A stretch of 64,000 nt of DNA from assembly GCF_009674605.1 (NCBI RefSeq), contig NZ_WKJO01000001.1, forward strand, positions 1,488,001 through 1,552,000. Reading direction: 5' to 3'. The notes beneath the pieces are model-generated. The model did no database searches and had not been told where the DNA came from. It saw only the letters and a list, made by a program, of their open reading frames with translations. The position numbers were made by a program, and so were the translations under genes. Source of the stretch: Haloferax litoreum (lineage in GTDB: Archaea; Halobacteriota; Halobacteria; Halobacteriales; Haloferacaceae). Every line of letters begins with the position of its first letter. Positions within the stretch are counted from its first letter, which is position 1. Positions 25,528-35,000 of this stretch are shown here, one piece after another.

Positions 25528-26463
25528 ATGGGAGCTGAACCCGGTTCCTCGAAAATCTATGAGAACAAACACTACGAGGTCAACTACTTCATCACACGAA
25601 AACAGGCAGCTGGCAGGAGCGAGAGAACGCTTAATTCGTACAGCCGAGTCCTCCGCAAGTTCTTCCACGACCAATTCCCAGAACTCTCGCCTGATGAAGT
25701 AGAGGTTCGGCACGTTGAGGACTATCTAATGGCCCTAACGAAACGTGGCGTCTCCCAGAACTCGAAAAAGAAGTACCTGGAAGTCCTCTCCAGTTTCTAT
25801 GGCTATACGCTGAAACGGCCGCAGTTTGAGGGAATCACGAGTAATCCCGCAGCAATCGTACTGGAAGAGATATCTCGAATTCGTCCTGACCGCCCCGACT
25901 GTGCGACGTGGGAGAATGCCTGTAAACTCATCCACGCCATTCCAGACCCACGAGACAAAACTGTAGCCATCATCTTAGCGAAAACGGGGGCTCGTCTCCT
26001 CGAAGCTCTCTCAATCGAAGAAGACGACGTAGACTTAGAGAAGGGATTCATCCGACTCCGAGAACGAAAAGGCGGAGGCCAGACTGTAGTACCCATTGAC
26101 GACGAGACAATCTACGCTATCAAACGCTATCAGTTCATCAACGCCGATTCCGATTCCCCGTATCTCTTCACGAGCAACCTGGGAGGGCGTCTCAGTAAAG
26201 AAAGAATCCGACGAGAAGTAAAAGCCGCTGCCGACCGCGCTGGTGTCGCCCCCAAGGAAGAACGGCGGTTCGAGAAGAAGTTCACACCTCACACGTTCCG
26301 AACGGTATTCACAACCCTGATGCGGAAGCAGGGGATGAAGCCGTACATTCTGAAATACATCCGTGGTGACGCCAAGACCGAGACGATGGATATCTATACT
26401 CGCATCGACCGGGATGATGCGAAAGAAGAGTACCTGAACTGCATCAAGGAAATCGGATTGTAG
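25528..26463 (+). CDS. Tyrosine recombinase (XerC/D-type integrase)
   Basis: A 311-residue integrase. The N-terminal SAM-like core-binding domain spans residues about 15-95. The catalytic domain has Arg in KTGARLLEAL, a beta-hairpin Lys in RERKGGGQT, His-x-x-Arg in HTFR (residues 255-258) and nucleophile Tyr290 in MDIYTRI. It is thus complete and apparently active. It starts one base after the partner gene and probably belongs to the element that built this island. Confidence 0.9.
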   Translation: MGAEPGSSKIYENKHYEVNYFITRKQAAGRSERTLNSYSRVLRKFFHDQFPELSPDEVEVRHVEDYLMALTKRGVSQNSKKKYLEVLSSFYGYTLKRPQFEGITSNPAAIVLEEISRIRPDRPDCATWENACKLIHAIPDPRDKTVAIILAKTGARLLEALSIEEDDVDLEKGFIRLRERKGGGQTVVPIDDETIYAIKRYQFINADSDSPYLFTSNLGGRLSKERIRREVKAAADRAGVAPKEERRFEKKFTPHTFRTVFTTLMRKQGMKPYILKYIRGDAKTETMDIYTRIDRDDAKEEYLNCIKEIGL

Positions 26464-26665
26464 CGGCGGACAGCCCGTGTTTGAGGTATCATTGCCATCT
26501 TGATTTTCCAGAAGGTACCTTTTTCTAGCGACAATTCTCAATCAACATTCTGGCACCCGGTAGATATATTCCATTGACAGGTAATCATTTGATAGTCATT
26601 ATAGACGAACTGGCCGTATTCGGGTTTCCCGGATGAATCTGCACCAATATAATTTGAGGATAAGA

Positions 26666-27127
26666 ATGTCCATAGTTCGGGAGTTCGAGGAGTTCTTCGC
26701 TTGGTCACTAGTGTCTTCTGTCCGAGTTGGGTTTATTTTGGTCGGCGTGGCTGCCGCGATATTGCTTTGGCCGATTACAATCGTCGTGGGAGCATACTAT
26801 CTGTTCAAGAGGTTCAGAATTGGCTCGAAAGTAGCCTCTTCAGGATTTGTGGGCTCTCTGAACAAAATAAACGACCAAGTTCAAAAAAATGGGTTATACT
26901 CGACACTTCCAGAGCGAATGTCCCCGTATATGAACCTGTTAGACAAGCTTGGAGAAATTTTATTCATATACGGGAGTGTTGCCGTACTTCCTTACTGTAT
27001 TTGGATGGTCGGAGGCGAGCTCGGTGAAATTGCTGTGGTACTCATGGCAGGCATTGAGGGAGCACTAGCAGTATTTCTGTTCAGACGAATTCTTTCATCA
27101 AATAAGAAAGCCAGCAATGACGCATAG
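26666..27127 (+). CDS. Membrane protein, unknown
   Basis: A 153-residue protein with hydrophobic helices near residues 15-45 (VRVGFILVGVAAAILLWPITIVVGAYYLF) and again near 100-140. The start at 26666 (MSIVREFEEF) was chosen because GAGGA lies five bases before it; the ATG at 26633 is an alternative. It lies downstream of the integrase and just before another small gene. No family was recognised. Confidence 0.6.
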   Translation: MSIVREFEEFFAWSLVSSVRVGFILVGVAAAILLWPITIVVGAYYLFKRFRIGSKVASSGFVGSLNKINDQVQKNGLYSTLPERMSPYMNLLDKLGEILFIYGSVAVLPYCIWMVGGELGEIAVVLMAGIEGALAVFLFRRILSSNKKASNDA

Positions 27128-27142
27128 AGAGTATTCATTCAA

Positions 27143-27457
27143 ATGGTCGAAATCATTATTTTCAGAAATCCGTTGGAGGACTGTAAAGAGGTTGCCCGTG
27201 TTACTATCGAAGGCAATGTCACAGGTGAGACGCCTACCGCGGAGTCTCTCAGGGACCGAATCAAAGACGAAAGAGACCCTATCATTAGTGAATACACGGA
27301 TGGTCGTGAACTTTTGCGCTACCTAGCTTCTTCTTACTCAAATGGCTATGTCCTGGCGAACTACGATAGTGAAGAGTCCCGGCGAGTAGTAGAGGACCTG
27401 AACGATGAAGCATATCGGAATTGGGTTCGAGATGCTGGGCTCGACACCAAACTCTGA
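27143..27457 (+). CDS. Hypothetical protein
   Basis: A 104-residue acidic soluble protein starting MVEIIIFRNPLEDCKEVARVTI, with LRYLASSYSNGYVLANYDSEESRR. It has no signal peptide, metal motif or known domain that I recognise. It starts 16 bases after the previous gene and is probably co-transcribed with it. Confidence 0.6.
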   Translation: MVEIIIFRNPLEDCKEVARVTIEGNVTGETPTAESLRDRIKDERDPIISEYTDGRELLRYLASSYSNGYVLANYDSEESRRVVEDLNDEAYRNWVRDAGLDTKL

Positions 27458-27830
27458 ACCCCCTCAAACTTTACGCTGATTACTGTCGCTCGACTCCTCA
27501 CGCATTCCTGAACGAATCGAATAGAATGAATCTCGGTCGTTCTCGAACGGTTCTCTGGCCCAGATAGGTGACACTCAGCCCAATGTTGTCTTGGACTGTG
27601 GAGTCCTGAGATTTTCTCTATCAATCAATGGGTGTCCCCTAGTGTGCGTAATTGCTCCAGAGAACGGATTGTTGTTCTCGATGATGATTGGTATTCGAGT
27701 GGTGGTGGACGCATTCTCTGTCCTCTCAGCTTTGACCTCCACACCGTTGCAGATCAATAGAGACTGAAACAGTCTGTTGCTCGGGACTCTTATGATGCAA
27801 CAGAGCGAACACTTTGTACGGTGATTCCAC
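27458..27830. other. Intergenic stretch, possibly a gene remnant
   Basis: About 370 bases. A minus-strand frame ending near 27575 reads VKAERTENASTTTRIPIIIENN. It looks protein-like for about 60 codons but has no start, and it runs antisense into the next gene, so it could be a degraded gene. No promoter or repeat was identified. Confidence 0.35.
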
Positions 27831-28040
27831 TTGGCATTACTCTTTCTGGGGCTCAACGAGGACCGAGACGGCTGGGATGTCCTCGGCAAGATTGCTGACG
27901 GCGAGATAATCGAGGACCCGACTGGCGAGCTTGAGGCGACGTTAAAGGGAGCGTACGATTTGGATGATGAGGTGCGACTGAGAGAGGTGTTCAACAATCA
28001 CTATATCAACGCTGTTCCGCTGGCAGAGGACGAGGAGTAG
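27831..28040 (+). CDS. Small hypothetical protein, first of a tandem pair
   Basis: A 69-residue protein with a probable TTG start, LALLFLGLNEDRDGWDVLGKI. It parallels the next gene: a hydrophobic strand at the start, then a KIADGEII segment comparable to IEDGDVV, then an acidic tail. Four bases separate the two genes. The pair looks like a small paralogous family; the function is unknown. The TTG start is chosen by that alignment. Confidence 0.5.
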   Translation: MALLFLGLNEDRDGWDVLGKIADGEIIEDPTGELEATLKGAYDLDDEVRLREVFNNHYINAVPLAEDEE

Positions 28041-28043
28041 CTA

Positions 28044-28256
28044 ATGCGGATTCTCTTTCAGATGTACCATGCCGGCGAGCTACACGACCTTGGTATCATT
28101 GAGGATGGCGACGTGGTCGAAAGCATCGAGGATGGTTTTGAGGACTGGGTACGCTTGGAACTAAGTCACCACACGACTCCCGACCTCGATGATGCAGAGG
28201 GAATTCTAGAAGCGTATGAGGGGCCGAATCTGATTGCGAAGATAGTCGACGAGTGA
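28044..28256 (+). CDS. Small hypothetical protein, second of a tandem pair
   Basis: A 70-residue acidic protein starting MRILFQMYHAGELHDLGIIEDGDVV. It follows its relative directly and shares the start strand, GIIEDGDVV-type segment and length. No catalytic motif is visible. It could be a small antitoxin- or inhibitor-like protein; this is speculative. Confidence 0.6.
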   Translation: MRILFQMYHAGELHDLGIIEDGDVVESIEDGFEDWVRLELSHHTTPDLDDAEGILEAYEGPNLIAKIVDE

Positions 28257-28413
28257 CTGTCCTAGATATACTATAAATAGGGGAATCTACGGACCCACGC
28301 CTCCAGATACGTCCTCTTGTGTGCTCTCCGCATCTATTATGGAATATTCACGGTGTACAGTATCTACAGAGTAGAATTATTATCGGTTCGTGGTCATCGA
28401 GAAACTAGATTAG

Positions 28414-28767
28414 ATGTCTAGAAGCAATGGCGGTGGAATTCTATTTGAGACATTCGTAAATGTCGTTCGAGCATTACAAGACCTAGATGGTAAAGCTAGA
28501 AACAAGGACATAGTCGAATCAGAGTACACGACTCGGGATGAACGCCAAGTCCTCAATGTTCTCCAAGAACTTCGGAGAATGGGATACGTCACGGATGAAA
28601 AACGAGGGATGTACACATACTGGATAGCAGATGAATATGACCTAACTGTCTTCTATACTAGAGAAAAAGAATACTTGGACAATCTAACGACTGGAGAAGA
28701 ATGGAACGAACAAAAAAGAGAATATATGTTAAAGAAGCTTCGTGACAAGAGTCCCGAATTAGAGTAG
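28414..28767 (+). CDS. Winged-helix DNA-binding protein
   Basis: A 117-residue protein. Residues about 8-70 form a winged-helix fold (IVESEYTTRDERQVLNVLQELRRMGYVTDEKRGMYTYWI), where the recognition helix and wing are evident. The rest is charged and helical. Its position between small unknown genes and the 14-bp iterons suggests an island regulator. Binding to the iterons is only a possibility. Confidence 0.7.
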   Translation: MSRSNGGGILFETFVNVVRALQDLDGKARNKDIVESEYTTRDERQVLNVLQELRRMGYVTDEKRGMYTYWIADEYDLTVFYTREKEYLDNLTTGEEWNEQKREYMLKKLRDKSPELE

Positions 28768-28811
28768 GTGTTGTCCCAAAGAAGAGTGTACGAGTCTCCT
28801 CTCTTCTATAC

Positions 28812-28826
28812 TACTATAATATAGTA
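28812..28826. repeat. Palindrome TACTATAATATAGTA
   Basis: An inverted repeat with seven-base arms around one central base, just after the winged-helix gene's stop. It may be a terminator or a binding site. Its arms match those of the palindrome upstream of the transducer gene. Confidence 0.4.
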
Positions 28827-28990
28827 ATAATGCATTTCGTCACCTCTGCGCAGTCTGTTGTTTTCCCTCAATGAGAATAGCCAAAATCGACATATATTTT
28901 AATTAGATTGAGATGGCTGATTTTTGTCGTGCGAAGGATAGGGGCATAAATTTTATGCAATTATTGACAAGGAAATTATCACTTTTCTAT

Positions 28991-29057
28991 TTGTAACCTT
29001 TGGAATGGCCAAAATGAAGTTTCCAAAGGTTACAAGCGCTCTCTCCAAAGGTTACAA
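28991..29057. repeat. Three 14-bp iterons (TCCAAAGGTTACAA)
   Basis: Identical 14-bp copies lie at 29022-29035 and 29044-29057 on the plus strand, and at 28991-29004 in inverted orientation. Centres are 31 and 22 bases apart. They sit 75-140 bases ahead of the 29132 gene. Such an array suggests an operator or a Rep-type origin. No Rep gene was recognised beside it. Confidence 0.75.
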
Positions 29058-29131
29058 ACAGAATTCGGAGTTAGATATATACGCACTCGTCAATTTTTCT
29101 CAAATAGGCAGAATACCTGCCCAGATAAAAT

Positions 29132-30001
29132 ATGAGTAGCGATACTTCATCCAAGCAGCCACCGCTAAAAGCAAGAATCGACGTTCGCCCGACGCAAATG
29201 AAAGAGCTCCTTGAGCACGCCGGACTCCGACCAGACGGCCGATACAACTCCTACCACCCTGAGATTCGACTCCGAATCAGCAACGACCAGGTCGAGACGA
29301 TTGCATACAACTCCGCAAAAGGCGCAATCACCTACGGAGTCTACGAATCCGAATACTTCGACAGTCTCTCCGTCGTAAACGGAGAAACCATCAATGCAAT
29401 CGTCAACCCCTACAAGATGCAGGAGGGACTGAAGCTCCTTCTGAATCAGCGTCAGGGGACCGGGAAAAAGTCCCCACCCGTGTTCCATATCGAGTTCTAT
29501 GATGTGGCCCCTAGCGGATACGCACAGAGCTATACAGCCGAGGCAGGGCTGAAACAGATTCGGGAATGTCCGGTTGCAAAGCGCGCGAAGAACAGCTTCC
29601 CTACCGGAGTCACAAACCTGTTCAATTCGAACGGCCGACTCTGCATCAGCGACAGCCCGGCACCGACTGTCATTCAGACGAAGACGGACGCTTTGATGCG
29701 CATCACGAAGGCAGGGATGAAAGTCAACCACGGCGACTCATTCGAGATTAAGGTCGAAAACGGAGACTTCCGCATCGACATCCACGATAAGAAAGGTAAC
29801 AGCGTCAGAGGAGTCCTCAGCTCGAACGTTCAGGGGCCAGACTTCAAAAATGCGTACGGAGAGGCATTTGCTCAGGTTGCAAAAAGTCTCGAAGACGGAA
29901 ACGTAGAGCTACAGAGCGGGCCAGGTCAGCGGCTCGCGGTAATTCAGGAAGGCGACCACTATCGCGCTCACCACGTAATCGCTCCGGTCAAGAAGCCGTA
30001 A
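29132..30001 (+). CDS. Hypothetical protein behind iterons
   Basis: A 289-residue protein, mostly beta-rich, starting MSSDTSSKQPPLKARIDVRP. The N-terminal half alternates short strands with charged loops (LRISNDQVETIAYN... YFDSLSVVNGETINAIV), which is faintly reminiscent of a PCNA/beta-clamp arrangement, but no clamp signature is certain. It has no signal peptide or metal-site pattern. I do not recognise a family. It is downstream of the iteron region and may be controlled by it or may bind it. Confidence 0.6.
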   Translation: MSSDTSSKQPPLKARIDVRPTQMKELLEHAGLRPDGRYNSYHPEIRLRISNDQVETIAYNSAKGAITYGVYESEYFDSLSVVNGETINAIVNPYKMQEGLKLLLNQRQGTGKKSPPVFHIEFYDVAPSGYAQSYTAEAGLKQIRECPVAKRAKNSFPTGVTNLFNSNGRLCISDSPAPTVIQTKTDALMRITKAGMKVNHGDSFEIKVENGDFRIDIHDKKGNSVRGVLSSNVQGPDFKNAYGEAFAQVAKSLEDGNVELQSGPGQRLAVIQEGDHYRAHHVIAPVKKP

Positions 30002-30202
30002 CAGCGCCTCTATAACGGCTGTTTCCTGAATAGATTACCACAGGCGATTCTTTTTCTTCAGAGACCAGTATTCAGGTTGCTGTCTTCGGCGTCCTGAGCG
30101 AGTTTTCTCCGTCAATAATGATTCACTCTCACTTCTTCGTAGACCGCGTCTCTGTCACAGCAACGGAAACCTGCTCGCTGTTCTCGACCCTCCAAGCGTG
30201 AG

Positions 30203-30469
30203 TCAGTCCTCAGAACTCCCCTCCTCGTAGCCAGCTTCGTATTCCTCGCGTAGCGTCTCTGACGCCTTCTTTGAGACTTTGATGACGCCCTTGTTGAAGC
30301 GCCTGATGGCGATGTAGATGTACAGCAGGAGGAGATACGGCCAGAGAAACAGCCCGATGACGGCATAGACGACGAGTTTGAGAAATCTGTACTCTAACGG
30401 ACCGATATGAATGCCACCAATCTGAATGCCGCGCGATTCGCCATGCTCGTCGCTGTCTAAATCAGTCAT
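30203..30469 (-). CDS. Small membrane protein, unknown
   Basis: An 88-residue protein with an acidic start (MTDLDSDEHGESRG). Two adjoining hydrophobic segments follow (FLKLVVYAVIGLFLWPYLLLLYIYIAI), and then a charged coiled tail ending SSED. It faces the 29132 gene tail to tail. The start is the ATG at 30467-30469. No family was recognised. Confidence 0.6.
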   Translation of the reverse strand: MTDLDSDEHGESRGIQIGGIHIGPLEYRFLKLVVYAVIGLFLWPYLLLLYIYIAIRRFNKGVIKVSKKASETLREEYEAGYEEGSSED

Positions 30470-30744
30470 TGTATTCTTCCGGCCAAAGCCGTCGCTGCTA
30501 GAACCAGCAACGCCAGTAGGACCTATCCAGAGAGATGGCAGACAAGAATATCAAATTACTTACCATATGTCCTAAACCTGGTTTCTGGACGTCCTCGAAT
30601 AACAGTGCTCAGCGTACAGTCTCAGAACTGCCGACCGAGTCCACAGTACGAATGATAATTGGCATTCAGTAGACTATCAGATGCGTCATTGCTCGGATGG
30701 TGTTACTCTGCGTGCCATCTGTAGCCAATTGAACGAGAAAACGA

Positions 30745-32016
30745 TCAGCTATCCTCTAACAGAGAACAAATCTGCTCGTCCATTCTGTTGTGGACGCGGT
30801 CAATATACTCACTGAAACTCTCGGTTGTGGTCGGGATCGGGAATTCTGCCAGAGTAAGAGGATACTCGTCTACGACAGAGTACTGTGTCTCGACATCGCC
30901 TCCTTGCTCAGGATAAATCAGAATACCAGGGACATCGTGAGCGAACTGATACGAAACCATCTGATAGAAGTCCGAATTCGGAGGGCGACCCAGCTTCCAC
31001 TTTGCATCACCAACAAGTACGATCTGCTCTTCCGAGTCCCGAATGAGGATGTCCGGCCGAATTGAAATGGCCCGCTTTCCATCGGTGACTAGGTTTCGGG
31101 TTGTCACTTGTGATGCGGCTCTCCACTCGGTATGTCCCTCGGTTACTTCTGCAACCGCTCGCTCTACAGCTCGCTCGAAAATTTGGTTCATGTCGATGAG
31201 CAGAGCAAACGAACTTTGGTTCCCAGTTACAAACTCTTTGACGTAGATACTCCTGAGAACAAGTCTTGTGAGGCGGAGTAGGTCTGCATAGTACTCATTC
31301 AGACGTGTGAGCTCAACGCGATCTAACGCCGCAGGCTTAGTCGGTTTTAGTGTGACTCGTTGACGAAGGAGATGACGGTGCTTGAGTAGAGAACGCTTCA
31401 GATGCTTGCCACGGACGAATCGGGTGAGTATGGATGTTGCAAAGAGAATCGACTGATTTGGGACCGTATCATAGGTCAGCTCTTCGTAGGAGCATTCAAA
31501 TTGAGTCGGAGCAACGCCTTGTTTCTGAATCTGCTTCTGGACGTTTAGCCGCCCTCGAAGGTGCTTTTCAGTCTCTTCGACTCGCCGATAATCCCGATGT
31601 AGACCTTGGCGAATAACGCTCTCAAGTTCAGCTTCATACAGTGCTGCGAGGGCCTCGATAAACGTGCTCCCGGCCGATATAGAGGTTTCTCGCTCAATAG
31701 TCACGGACTCGACGCCATGAGCATATCGCAAGAAATGAAGGAGGTTAGTTTGCTTCGTCTTTGGACGAATCTGTATTGTCGGACCATCTGGGAGCGATAC
31801 AATCCCCACGTGCTGTGTTGCCCGAAGCACCGCATTCCCGTCACGGTCAAATGAAACGCTCAGACGTTCTCCATCGCTGTTAACTTCCGTCTTTAGCATC
31901 CGTAGCGCGGAATCAGTCAGATCGAGTGGATCGGTTTCCTCATACTCTCGCAATATGATGTCGACACTCTCGCCATCTTCGCTGTCCAGTAGTGGGAACG
32001 AAGTAGACTGTGCCAT
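30745..32016 (-). CDS. mcrC: McrC-family restriction endonuclease subunit
   Basis: A 423-residue McrC-like protein. The N-terminal part reads TQHVGIVSLPDGPTIQIRPKT. The C-terminal PD-(D/E)xK nuclease core has RPDILIR near residue 320 and LVGDAKWK near 336, with the catalytic Asp and Asp-x-Lys. It is the nuclease partner of the McrB-type motor just upstream, six bases away. Together they cut DNA with modified bases. No cognate methyltransferase gene is adjacent, as expected for a modification-dependent system. Confidence 0.9.
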   Translation of the reverse strand: MAQSTSFPLLDSEDGESVDIILREYEETDPLDLTDSALRMLKTEVNSDGERLSVSFDRDGNAVLRATQHVGIVSLPDGPTIQIRPKTKQTNLLHFLRYAHGVESVTIERETSISAGSTFIEALAALYEAELESVIRQGLHRDYRRVEETEKHLRGRLNVQKQIQKQGVAPTQFECSYEELTYDTVPNQSILFATSILTRFVRGKHLKRSLLKHRHLLRQRVTLKPTKPAALDRVELTRLNEYYADLLRLTRLVLRSIYVKEFVTGNQSSFALLIDMNQIFERAVERAVAEVTEGHTEWRAASQVTTRNLVTDGKRAISIRPDILIRDSEEQIVLVGDAKWKLGRPPNSDFYQMVSYQFAHDVPGILIYPEQGGDVETQYSVVDEYPLTLAEFPIPTTTESFSEYIDRVHNRMDEQICSLLEDS

Positions 32017-32022
32017 GATCTG

Positions 32023-35000
32023 TTAGTGCTCTCTATCTGCGTTCGTCAGTGTTCCCGATTGAACCTCTGAGCGAATGGAATCAAGGCGCTTGTTGTCGAA
32101 TGCAGGGTGTCGCCAGTAATCTGGCCCCGAAACAGGTCTATCGTGATCGGAGACTTGCTCAAGTACAGCTCTCGCCAACCCGGAGAACGAGTATTCTTCG
32201 TCATTGAACAGCCACCGGACACCGTTACTCTGCCCCGATTTTCCGGTGACCTCACATCTCCAGAAGGGATCTGAAGAATCGTATGGTCGGTTAGATTCCT
32301 CAGGGACTTTATCGTCGCTAAAAACAAGCTCGTCACCGCTCTGGAGTACGTTCTCTTCTAGTAGAAGGTTCAGCGTATAGATTGTCTCTGAACTGTCGTC
32401 AGCACTCCCATTGACCTCCTCCTCAACTAGGTCGATATCTACGAACTCAGCAAGTGCTCGTCGCAGATCATCTCGTGTGAAGTCCGAGATCTCCTCTGAC
32501 TCCCAGTGGAACAATCTTCCTCCACTCGCCTGGAAGAGCTCTTCTCGAATCCGTTCAAACTGCCCGAAATAGTACTCTTCGAGGAGCGGAAGAATCTCGA
32601 ATTTCCAGGCGTCAACGATGTCTGCTGCTTCATCGAGATTCATCAGATAGGAATGACCGATCTGCTTCCCCTTCCCCAAATCAGGTGTATCAACGATGGT
32701 CTCGTTTAGCTCCCGAACCGCCAAAACTGAGAGCGCCACCAAACTTTGGTAGGGGTCCGAACTGGTCTGCGCCACCTCCTGAATCTCACCTAAGCTCTCG
32801 AAGTCGTGGTGGTCGATCAAGACGGAGTAGTTTGGCGGGAATGCTAAGAATCGGAATCGGCGACGAAGGGCGGCGTCAACTAATGCAATCGAACGGTCCG
32901 CCGTGTTCATCGTCCCGATCACATAGAGATTTGGAGGGACTGTGAACGGTTCTCTGGAGTGAGATAGAGTGATCTCTACTTCGTTGGGTTGGTCGAGGCG
33001 CTTGTCACTTTCGAGGAGCGTGATGGTCTCACCGAAGATCTGCGCGAGGTTCCCGCGGTTGATCTCGTCGACGATCAAGACAAAGCGACGTGCTTCATCG
33101 AGGTCGTCATTCTGTTTGGCGTGTTGGTATGCCGTTTCTGCCCGTTGGCAAATCCGTTTGAAAACCCCAGCCTGAATTCTGTATTCCACCATCCCGTCAT
33201 CAGCCTCAGCGGTCAATCCTTCAATGAAGTCCTCGTAGGAGAATGAAGGATGGAATGTGACTGTTTCGAGCTGCTGTGTCGTCGGTGTGTGATCTGATTG
33301 CTGATTAAGCCACCAGTGAGCGAACTGACGTGCAGTATACGTTTTCCCGGTTCCCGGCGGTCCGTAGAAGACGAGTTGTTGAGCTTGCTCTAATTGGCGC
33401 TCAATTGTGTCGGTATCTGACGGTTGCCGGTCTGGTGGAGTGAGGATATCACCACCATCTCCCCTATGTCGACCCTGTAGTAGAGCTTTGAACTTCACGT
33501 GATTCATGTTCGGAGTGATCTCTACCTCGCTCTGGAGATCACGCAATAGGACAACGAACAGTACCTCTCCCTGATTCAAACTCGAATTTTTGATCGTCCC
33601 AGATCCAATCTCGTCTGCTAATTCCTTGAGTTGAATTCGGTGATCTTCGTAGACATCCACGATCTGTTCACACTTGACCGAGTCTGTCGCGGTAACGACA
33701 GCATCAATAAGATCGCTACGACGAAGTGCTTCGGTCCAATCACGAACAATTGTCTCTGCGAGTCTCTCGTTTAACCAGTTTTGAGCACCTTCGACCTGAT
33801 CGATACGTGCACGAATGTCCTTCGTTGCTTCCTTTATCCCGTCATACTGGTCGGCTGGCGGGAGTTGAATATCCCCGTTTAGATCGTATCCTCTCTCTTC
33901 GAGTAAATTTGCGAGATGGGGCGACTCCTCAACAAAGATCTTAACCAGCTCATCTGGACACTGCGTGAAATAGTGACCTTGGTTGAGTGAAAGTCGTTTG
34001 CTGTAGAATATTTTCCCGCTCTCTTCTCTGATCTCGCGCAGACGGTCTTGATACTCAGGGTTCTCTAGGATCTGTTTGTATACATGGATATGTGGCTCAA
34101 TTCCTTGGTAGTCTTTGAGCCAACGGAGGTATCCACCTTGCACCTGTTGTTCTTCGGTCCATCGATCATCCGGCGGCCCCTCAAAGTCTTCTTGGAGCGC
34201 TGAATCAATCACCGATATTCCAACAATTTGGTGTTGATCCTGAAGGAGATGGAGAACGATATCTCCAGCTTCGGCTTCGCGCATCGCTTCGTAGCGCTTC
34301 TGTCCCCCTTTGTCTCGACTGGGGGACATGATCGCCTTCCCGAGTTTGAATTCTCCTTTTTGTTTGTACGGGCGATTTGCAACCTGTGTCTTCTCGATCC
34401 AAATTGATGGGTCTGGGCTTGTGTCTTGTCTCATGTCCTCAGAACTTTCTAATTCAGAAGAGTCACTAGTCTCCTCAGTGAGACCAGATGAGCCTGGCCT
34501 GCGTTGGACTACATTCTCTTCGTCGAATGAATCCAGGAGTGACTGGTAAAAGCCGCTTTCAACGATTTCCTGGTATGAAGCAACAAGCTCGCACAAATCG
34601 ATCACAAGGTCATTTTCACTAGGGAATTGACTAGCGTCATAGGAACGGTAGCAGATCGTTGAATCGCCGTAGTACTTGTTTCGCCCAGTCAGCAATTGGC
34701 TTGGGAGTTCGATACTTTCCATCTCGAATCGGTCGAGGTCGATCCGAGTTCGGAGTATCTCAGCACGCTTTGAGAGGACCTCTTTCGTTGCCCCAAGGCC
34801 ATAATTGTCCTTGAGCTGAGTCATCCCCTGGTTGAGAGTCAGAAAGAGCCGATCCTCGACCGTGTCAAACAAATAGACAACATAGAGGCCATCTTGTGGC
34901 CCTTCCGCAACTCGTTGATCGAAAACTCCAATCCAAGGGATATTCGCCATTCTCCCTGTACCGCTTGACCCACGTACGTTCAGATGCTCAGGCTCGATTC

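Larger units (their letters stand above)
28768..29131. other. AT-rich regulatory region with palindrome and iterons
   Basis: About 360 bases upstream of the 29132 gene. It holds the odd palindrome TACTATAATATAGTA at 28812-28826, a strongly AT-rich centre, three copies of a 14-bp motif and a TATA-like AGATATATAC near 29072. No coding potential was seen. It could be an operator region or a former plasmid replication origin. Confidence 0.55.
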
